A stretch of DNA of 20,000 nt, taken from contig CM018913.1 in assembly GCA_009663005.1 (NCBI GenBank), positions 173,935-193,934 on the forward strand, given 5' to 3'. This stretch comes from Actinidia chinensis. Its lineage: Eukaryota; Streptophyta; Magnoliopsida; Ericales; Actinidiaceae. Made by a program: the position numbers and the translations under genes. Shown here in pieces: positions 9,198 to 18,000 of the stretch. Numbering within the stretch: the first letter of the stretch is position 1; each line of letters begins with the position of its first letter. Under the pieces are notes generated by a model. That model was not told the origin of the DNA. It saw only the letters and a program-made list of their open reading frames with translations, and made no database searches.

Positions 9198-12045
9198 GTA
9201 TTGAAGGTATCATTTGCGTTATGGTAATTGCCAATTCATTTTGTGTATCATTGACATACTGATTATTCAAACAGTATCACAAGTACGTGGGCTTGGGGAT
9301 AATATGCTAGGGCGAAGGGACTTCTATTATGTTCTATAGTTGTTTATTTATATTGTTTTCAGCTTATGCTTGTTTATGGAGCAATATATTTTTTTGGGTC
9401 TAGCTCACTTTGGCATGTTTGATTGTAATGATCATTGAGAAGTCAATTCTCCCCCACTTATTTGCGTTCAAGTTAATGGCTTCATCATTGCAAGTGATAA
9501 TTTTTCTTGGAGCAACTATAATGGTTGAATTCATTTCAATTTCATTGGCATCTCAATTTTTGTGATCATTTGAATGTATGCTTGTAGGAATATGCTAATC
9601 AAATTATATATTTGTTTATTTGTCATGAAATGATAATTGGGTTTTGGTCTTTTGGTTTGCTATCTTTGTCATTTTTCATTTTGAAGATCAGTGCGAACTG
9701 TGATGCAATTGTCTTAATGGCTTCAACATTGGCAGTGATGATTAAAAATTTGGAGCACGTGTGAACATGTTTTTGAATTCATTCCAAGATCCTCACCCTC
9801 GGGTGCTATGGCGGCTATTAATCATTGGGCCAGTTGCGCACAATTGGGGCCAAGTTGCCAAAATCAGTACCATCAACGGGTGCTGCCAGCCTTTTAGCTG
9901 TAGCTATTGATGATTTCCAGAATCCCGTGTGCTGTTAGTTGTTTTGCTTCTTTGATAATAGGATGAATTTTAATTGGTTTTTGGTTCTGCATGATAAAAG
10001 CTTGCTTCTGCATGAACTTAAATCAGTTTTAAATATTTTGATTTACTTTTTTACTTGCCATTATTGCTTGATAGGATTGTATAAGAAAGCACCGAGGAAG
10101 ATACCTCCTCGAGCATTTTAAACGGTTTTACCATTCATACAAGCGTCAACCACAAAACTCAATTTCTATCTCTATAACTAACATTCACATATTTTATTAT
10201 TGTAACCAACTTCAAGTTATGATTTGTTTTAGTTTTTATTATATATTAAGTATTTGTCTCATTTTAAAGATATCGTCCACGTGTTTTCAACAACGTCATA
10301 CCAATATTATAATGACCTGGAATCTATATATTAGTAGTTATACTTTACGTAAAATATAACAAAAAGTGCAATAGATATAATAGTGTTTAGTTTTAGTCTT
10401 TTAGAATCAAAAGCTCTTGGGGACAAAATTGGAATTTTAGAAGAATGAATAGCTATATAGAGATGGGTCCACCCTTCATGTGTTTCAGTACTTGGAGACT
10501 CAAATCCCACTCTCGAAAATTGAGTTGGGTTTTAGAGTTTGGTTGGAGCACATTTTTGCTCTCTTTTGCAGATATATAGCACAGTTGTAGTTGCTCTTAT
10601 GGTGTATGGTGTGGAATATTGAGAAGATGAGGATATAGAAAAATCTAGTTACATGTGAATGTTGGGATAATGAGTGGCGTTGCTGGAGAATGTGGTATAA
10701 GACATGATACATTTGGGTGAAGTTAGATGTGGCACAAAGTAAATATGGAAACAATTTTGTTTGAGAAGCTTTTGTATGGTTATAAAAGATATAGGGATGG
10801 CTGATGAGGATCAGGGTTGGGGTAGTAAGTTGGGGATTGTGACAAGGGCTTGTAGAGTTGAGGTTACGTTGAGTTAGAAGGCATGCCAATTTGCCAAACC
10901 TGGATTTTTTCCACTAGAAGACAACCCAATTAAATGATCTCATATTAAATTTACACTGGCAATAGCATTCCACCAAGGGGTGTCTTCTTCACACTTCACC
11001 ACAGGGCTTCCTCTTTTTCTTACCCTCTGTTACACAGCATCTCAAGTGCTCACCAAATGGCAAATGGGGATGCCTCTCAATTCCAATGAAAAATTATGGT
11101 AGTTTCATTTGTACTGCTCTTCATGTAAAGGGAGCACCCTTGTCTGGACATGCATTCTAAAGAGCAAAGGCATATCCACCACAAAGCTCCCATACTCGAA
11201 AAACCTTCCAATCCCTTTCCCTGGATTGCTTTCCTCCACTCGGTATTTGCTTCTTGAACGTCAACCAGTAATACAAATATGATACATGTTACATTTTACA
11301 TTTTTGTAGTTTCTTAAAAGTTAACCCTTACTTTTGGTAATTTTTTTATCCAAGGATGTTTGATGGGTTGAATAATCAGCATTAGCATTTATTGTGTCCT
11401 GCTGTATAGTTGATAATTCCTGAAATGAGAAGCCAAAAAAGCATAGGAGAAATGAATTAACCTAACTTTTGATGTATCCAGAATATCAGTCTATTTGGTT
11501 GTTGGACAATGAAGAATGACGCATGTATATTTAGAAACATGTCAGTATTCGCTCCATTTGTTAGTATATGCTCTGCTTACCCTACTGTGGAGAGCTTCGT
11601 GAGAATTGTTGGCTGCCAATTGTTTTTTGTCTATCAACATGGGCATGTAAGCTAATCATGTCACCGAAACATTTCAATGTGAGGTCATAAAAATGCCTGC
11701 AGGGGTTACAAGCTAGATACAGGTTGGAAAACATATACGCCTAAATTCACATGGTGTAAGAACTCCCACTCTGTAAATGATATAAATTTTGTGATGTACA
11801 CTCGCAAAGACTCAAGTGCGGGCAGCATGGACATATCTGATTGCTTAAATAATAACCTAACCAAACCAAACTTTTGTCCCAATTAATTGGAGTCGGCTAC
11901 ATGAATCCTTCTACGCCATTAAGCTCTGTCGAGAGCCAAATGTTGGTTGAGATTCAATCCAAGCATATTCTTTTTTACTACCGCATCGTTAAATTCAGTC
12001 TACCCCTCTCTCTAGTGTTATCATTACCAATAGCCACATGGCTTA

Positions 12046-12098
<53 letters not shown>

Positions 12099-15000
12099 CA
12101 ACAACAATATCTGGAGCCCGTGTTAACTATTCATTATTTTATTTGTTTTGTCTTTTATTCACTTGTAGAAGCATTGTTTTGCTTAATGTTTTCTAATTTG
12201 ACATTTAATTATTTTTTCTTGGTGGAACTTCTCAAATTAACATTAATCTGAGTATCAATCATTTTCTGTAGCAATTTGTCATTGATTCTCACTAGCCTTA
12301 GAAAATGGGTTCGGACTTGTGAATTTGTAACGGATGTCCGTATATATAAGAATGAAGTGGTTTTAGAATAAGGATTTTTAATAGAATTCTTTGGTAAACA
12401 TCTAGTTGTGGAGCTTTCTTTTATTGCTCGATTCAGTCTTTATATTATTAAATAACCTCAACAAGTCTTATAACAATGATAATTTTCTCACAATTGTTGC
12501 TTGTCATGATATCTATTATTTTCATTGGTATTTAGTTCTTGATATTTTTGTATAGACAGTTATCAGTTTTTCTCCTGGTAACTTTTTTGGTACAAATTAA
12601 TCTAATAACTTGTGCAATTTGAAGCAAATATTTGTGTTTTTTTTCCTCTCCTTGTAATTTTACAGGCACATGCTGCATCAGCTGTGCTTAATTTCAGCGA
12701 GAACTGCACTCCGGATATTTTAACGCCGTACTTAGATGGAATAGTGAGCAAACTGCTTGTCCTATTACAGGTATAGCAGCAGAATGATAGCCACTGTACT
12801 TGTATGTATTTATGTAATAATGACAATTATATGGTTGTCCTAATTATTGGCTTACATTCAGAATGGCAAGCAAATGGTGCAAGAGGGGGCTTTGACTGCT
12901 CTAGCTTCGGTTGCTGATTCATCTCAGGTATATTATTTAAGACATGGTCTTACTTGTTAAATTTTTTGTATTCTGGCCTTGTTGTCACTGACTCATTCTA
13001 ACTTCTGGTGGATCAATAGGAGCACTTCCAAAAATACTATGATGCAGTTATGCCCTACTTGAAAGCTATATTGGTGAATGCAACAGACAAGTCAAACCGC
13101 ATGCTTCGTGCCAAAGCCATGGAGTGCATTAGCTTGGTTGGAATGGCAGTTGGGAAGGAGAAGTTTAGAGACGATGCTAAGCAGGTAATTTTGTTTGTAA
13201 TTTCTCCTCTTCTTGTTGAGAGGAGAACAACCAAAAAAATAATAATCAAAACGGGAAGTGGTAATCATTGCATCTCAATGACCATGGGGTTTTGGGTGGG
13301 TATGGTTGGGGCCGTCGGGCTTGCTTACGGGCAGTGTGAAGTAGGTGGTGTTTCGTTGCTTTGTTTTCTTTTTCTTTTTGCTAGATTGCCCTTTTCAAAC
13401 TCAAGCAATTTTTGTTTTGTATTGTTGATCCTGTGTGTGTGTGTGTGTGTCTCGTGAATTGTGATGCGTTGACCTGCATGGATTTGTGCTGCAAACGGAG
13501 AGACTTTTTCCTCCTGTTTTTCAGAACCAGTATTTTGGATGAGTGCTGCGTCTTGAGTTTCATGAATATTGGCTGACTTAATATTTGATTCTGATTTTTC
13601 TACAAGGTTATGGAAAGGCTCATGTCATTACAAGGTTCTCAAATGGAGAACGACGATCCTTACAACTAGTGACATGATACAGGGTATGCATTGTGTTGGA
13701 ATCTAAGTGGAGGAGATTATATTTTATCTAGCTCGTTTATATAGTGAGCTTAATATGTTGTAGGCATGGGCAGACTCTGAAAGTTGAGGGACCGGATTTA
13801 CTACCTACATGAGCTTGCATGCCCCCATTGCTCCTGTCTGCCAACTAAACTGATGTAACCATAAACATCTGCGGAGTCTGATAATGAAAGTGATGAATCA
13901 GATGATGTGAACGGTTTGTTCTTTTCTTGAAGTCTCATTATATGTTTGTAGTTTACTCGGAAAATTTACTTTAGGTTGTGACCTTAGTAATTTGGCGCGT
14001 GTTTTTCTCTTCTATAGCATAGGGTTTGGCTCCTACCAATGAATGATAAGTGTTTATATTTTTTTAATGACGATGAGATCTATTATAGCCTTTTGCATGC
14101 CCTCAAAAGTTAAAAGTAGGTGCAAACAGATGTAGGCAAGTGGATTAAGGTAGTGGATTGTGAATCCACCACTGTCTTTCATTCCAAAGGCATAACCCGT
14201 ATCCATGCACTTCATATTCACCTGGTGTTGGTGTCAACAGCTGTTGCCATATAGCCAGTTCAAAGGGGCAATCCATATTACAAAGTAAAAGAATCACACC
14301 TTAGGGCTGAGGCTCTTACTGCTGCTGGTCCTGCTATGCCAAAAGCAAATAAACCCCAGCCTCTTTGTCCTTTTGTTGCCCTATGTTGCTGCGCGGGGGG
14401 GGGGGGGGGGGGGGGATGGGGGGGATGGGGACCCAAAAAGGCGATCCTATCAACTTGTTCCGACCTAAGCTTGGTCTTACTTCAATATCTAGAAATGCAA
14501 TAATACTTCCATCTCAAGTTCTAACTCATACAATGATACAAATCTCCCTTATTTTTGCGTGTGAAGCCACATCAAACCAAACTACCTAACGAGCATTAGC
14601 ACTTCTTGAAAGGAGGTAATCCAGCCACTCCTTTCATAGGAATCAGCCTCTCCACAAAAAAGTTTGGTGAAGGCTGCTTGCCTATTCCCTCTCCCAGACC
14701 TTGCTACGAACTAAGCTGGAAAATTAGTAAGTACTAAGTACCAATGGAAGCTTGAATATGAATTTTATGTCTGTATTTTTCAGTTGATGTTATGCCTGCT
14801 AGGATTATAGTGAAACCTTTAGTACACTCTCCGTCCATATCACGTGTCCGTCTTTCCATTTTTGGAAGTCCCATTTATGAGTCATGGTTTGGAAATTTCA
14901 ATTTTCAAAATGTATAATTTACTGTTTTTCGATCCCAAAGTTTATTTAACACGATAAAGGACACTTATGTAACTTGAGCACTAAAAGATGCTTTCTCCAA

Positions 15001-18000
15001 GGTTTGTACAAAATCTACTGAGGACAAATAAAATGGGATGTAAGTGGTATTTTGATCTTGACCTTAAATTAACTTAATTATATAAGCATTGCTTGAACCT
15101 GGTTTTATGTATGCTGCATGTGTACATAGCCCCATTGCACAGTTCCTTATTTGTATCAAGTGGGAGTTTGGCCGCCACTAAGTGGCTTACCCCCCAAGGT
15201 TACAGGTTCAAATCCTTTTGCCAGCAACTCTCGGGGCTAGTCCATACGGGGCTTTGTGCTGGCTTTAATTCCCCCCCCTCCCCGCTGGTGGATGGTGGGA
15301 TTGTTCCCCTCGGATTAGTCGGTCCTTTGGGCTGAATACCGAGTTATCAAAAGAAAAAAAATGACGACCTTTCTTCTGTTCTTCATCCTCTGAAAGTTAT
15401 GTTCTTTGCTTGAGGGTCCCTCTGAAAACCATTCTGTAAATGTGAATTTGATGAGGGTGATTGTTCTGATAGTTATTTGTGGTTCTGAAAAGCTATATGT
15501 CTATTGTAGTATGGAGACCATTACATTGGGGGACAAAAGAATAGGGATCAAGACTAGTGTCCTGGAGGAGAAAGCTACAGCTTGTAATATGCTATGCTGC
15601 TATGCTGATGAGCTGAAAGAAGGTTTCTTTCCATGGATCGATCAGGTTGGTCTTGAGGCAACATATATATTCTTTCTTTTTTATTTATTTTTCATGTTGT
15701 TGAACGAAAGTGGCACTAAACAAATGCTATTTGACAGGTTGCTCCAACTTTAGTTCCGCTTTTGAAATTTTATTTCCATGAAGAAGTCAGAAAAGCTGCT
15801 GTTTCGGGTACACAGTTCATCATAGTTTTCAATTTCTATTTGTATTCCAATGATGCTGCAAGATACTGAATTATAAGTTATCTACTAATTTTCTTTTCAG
15901 CTATGCCGGAGCTACTGCGTTCAGCAAAATTAGCTGTAGAAAAAGGACTTGCTCAAGGTCATAATGAGTCATATATTAAGCAGTTATCTGACTACATCGT
16001 TCCACCTTTGGTGGAAGCTTTGCATAAGGTGGTAATTGGTTGTTGTTAACCAACCGATTTCATTTTATGCTGGACTTGATTATCTGGACAATTTTTTGCT
16101 TCTGACTTGGGAACTGAAGAAATTTAATTACCATTTACAGGAGCCTGATACAGAAATATGTGCAAGCATGCTAGATGCGTTGAATGAATGCCTACAGGTT
16201 CTCAATTTCTTATAGCAAGTTACATGGTTAATGCATATGATTATCTATTCAAAAACTGTTTCATTTACTCTTAAAAAATGTAGATCTAATACTCGCATAT
16301 CTTGGTGACTTTTTTCAGAGTCAAATATTATCAAATAATTATTATTTACATCATGATTATAGACTTTTTTTTTCCTTCTTTTTTGCTGCCTTCTATAGCA
16401 AATAACTTGTGTAATTTAGTGCAATTGCTTTGGTTGAAGTCTTTCCTTTTCTTTTTGTAGTTACCAAGGTTAGGTATTAATATGGTTGTCTTTTAATAGG
16501 TTTTCTATTGTTTCGTTGACTAAGGGTGTTTGGATGATTTTTGCAATTTCTTAGATGCAGAGGTTTTGGAAGTAAAACTCTGAGTTTTCAAGTAGGAAGT
16601 CAATATTGTAACAGGAAAGGAGGTCCCTTAGGTATACAAAGCCATGCAAGTGTTTTGATTTAATAGAGCATTTAGATAATTTTCTATTTTTTTGGAGCTT
16701 CTTTGGTAATTGCAGGATACAATTTTAAACCCGCATGTGATGCAATATGGGAATTAGAGGTCGTCGTGGCTGAATTATATTTATACGTTAATCCTGGATA
16801 AGATCTAAATTTTAGTGTTGGCTTGACTTATCTGGATAGCTTACACCCCTGAAAGGCTAAAACTTGTTATTGTTTCCATCTAATAAATTTCGTTGTATAT
16901 GTGGGGATTTTTTATTCAAAGTAAAATCATGGTGTACAAACACAACACCAATTTGACATGATAGGAAAATGTCGACATGGCAATTTTGAAAACCTATCAT
17001 GTTGACATGGCAATTTTGAAAACGATGGGACAGGGCAGGGCAGGGTAGGGAAACAACCAAAAATAGTAAGGAATTATTTTTCAAGTCTATGCATTGTAAA
17101 AGCAGTGTGAAGAAAAATCCTAATATAGGTTTTATAAGAAATACTAAACAAAACTGGAAGTTCTAAGCACTATTAACCCTTAAACAAAGATTTTAAAGGA
17201 GGGATTAATAGAAAATCCTTATTGTACTTGTCAAAACAAAAAAAAAGGAATAAGATAATCCACATTTTTGGATTTTAATTATTGACTCCAAAGTTCTTTT
17301 GTTCACACTTGTGATGTGTTTCATAACTTTCATGTATATCTAATGATGGATGCATGTTGTGCAAGTCCGAATGTTATCTAGTTAGATTAATGATTAAAAA
17401 CTTAAAAATGATTTTTAGACGTGTCCTACGAGTGTCAGGGTTCGACGTTGACATGGCACCTTCTTAGAGTGTCTATGCTTTAATGCTATGTTTTCTTTCT
17501 TATGGTTTCTTTTCTATGATTTAGTGTTTAAATAAGCATGTTGAATAATTTAGACTGGGAAAAAATGGAATTGGTTTTGAGGTTGGTATATGCTTGAAAT
17601 TGTGCTATGTACACATTTTGTTACTCTTTGATATTTAGTTGTATTTGTGCTTTCTGATCATGGGAATGTCTTTTCTATCTCCATCTATATTTCATTTTGA
17701 AGGTTTTGATTGTCATTATGATTTTTGCTTTCAGATTTCTGGACCTCTCTTGGGTGAAAGCCAGGTCAGGAGCATTGTGGATGAGATAAAACAAGTGATC
17801 ACAGCGAGCTCAAGCAGAAAAAGAGAGCGAGCAGAGAGGGCCAAAGCTGAAGACTTTGATGCGGAAGAGGGAGAATTATTAAAAGAGGAAAATGAGCAAG
17901 AAGAAGAAGTTTTTGATCAAGTTCGTTTTCCACTAAGCATTTTTTAGTCTCCTGGATCACATATTAGCTTTGATTGTATGGTATTTAATAGAATCTAATT

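Larger units (their letters stand above)
9934..12665 (+). other. Importin-5 intron 2, 2.7 kb
   Basis: The longest intron here, with donor GTTAGT and acceptor TTTTACAG. It contains an inverted LINE fragment and an AAT microsatellite at 11843-12106. The 129-codon open frame on the minus strand at 10500-10889 has low-complexity Ser/His/Thr-rich composition and no recognisable motif. The rest shows nothing I can name. Confidence 0.6.
13907..15509 (+). other. Importin-5 intron 7, 1.6 kb, rich in insertions
   Basis: It holds the plastid-derived block (about 14129-14720), a Stowaway-like fragment (about 14827-14967) and a SINE (about 15163-15361). The acceptor is CTATTGTAG at 15509. It is the most insertion-laden intron of the gene. 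Confidence 0.7.

Noticed and set aside
8074..9262. Several overlapping open frames that look like separate small genes on both strands
   Set aside because: The plus-strand ones are frame-shifted slices of importin exon 1 in collinear order; the minus-strand ones are their antisense shadows.
9270..9300. YHKYV peptide after an ACAG in intron 1, resembling a family motif
   Set aside because: It is too short, and the same segment is represented in order within exon 2 (about 9870), so this is chance.
10500..10889. 129-codon minus-strand open frame in importin intron 2
   Set aside because: Its Ser/Thr/His-rich composition resembles nothing known, there is no initiation or splice context, and it lies wholly within an intron.
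12047..12106. CRISPR-like regular array
   Set aside because: It is a simple AAT/AAC microsatellite with no spacers, and the genome is a plant nuclear one.
13050..13457. 135-codon plus-strand open frame as an independent gene
   Set aside because: The first 45 codons are importin exon 5; beyond the donor at 13185 it reads intron and a TG microsatellite.
14129..14171. A working tRNA-His gene
   Set aside because: Only the 5' half and anticodon arm are present; the T arm and acceptor 3' strand are absent.
14365..14589. 74-codon frame starting with a Gly run
   Set aside because: The sequence is the plastid rrn16-trnI spacer in reverse with a G homopolymer, which is non-coding.
15406..15753. 115-codon frame as one protein
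   Set aside because: Only 15510-15645 is coding (importin exon 8); both flanks are intron.
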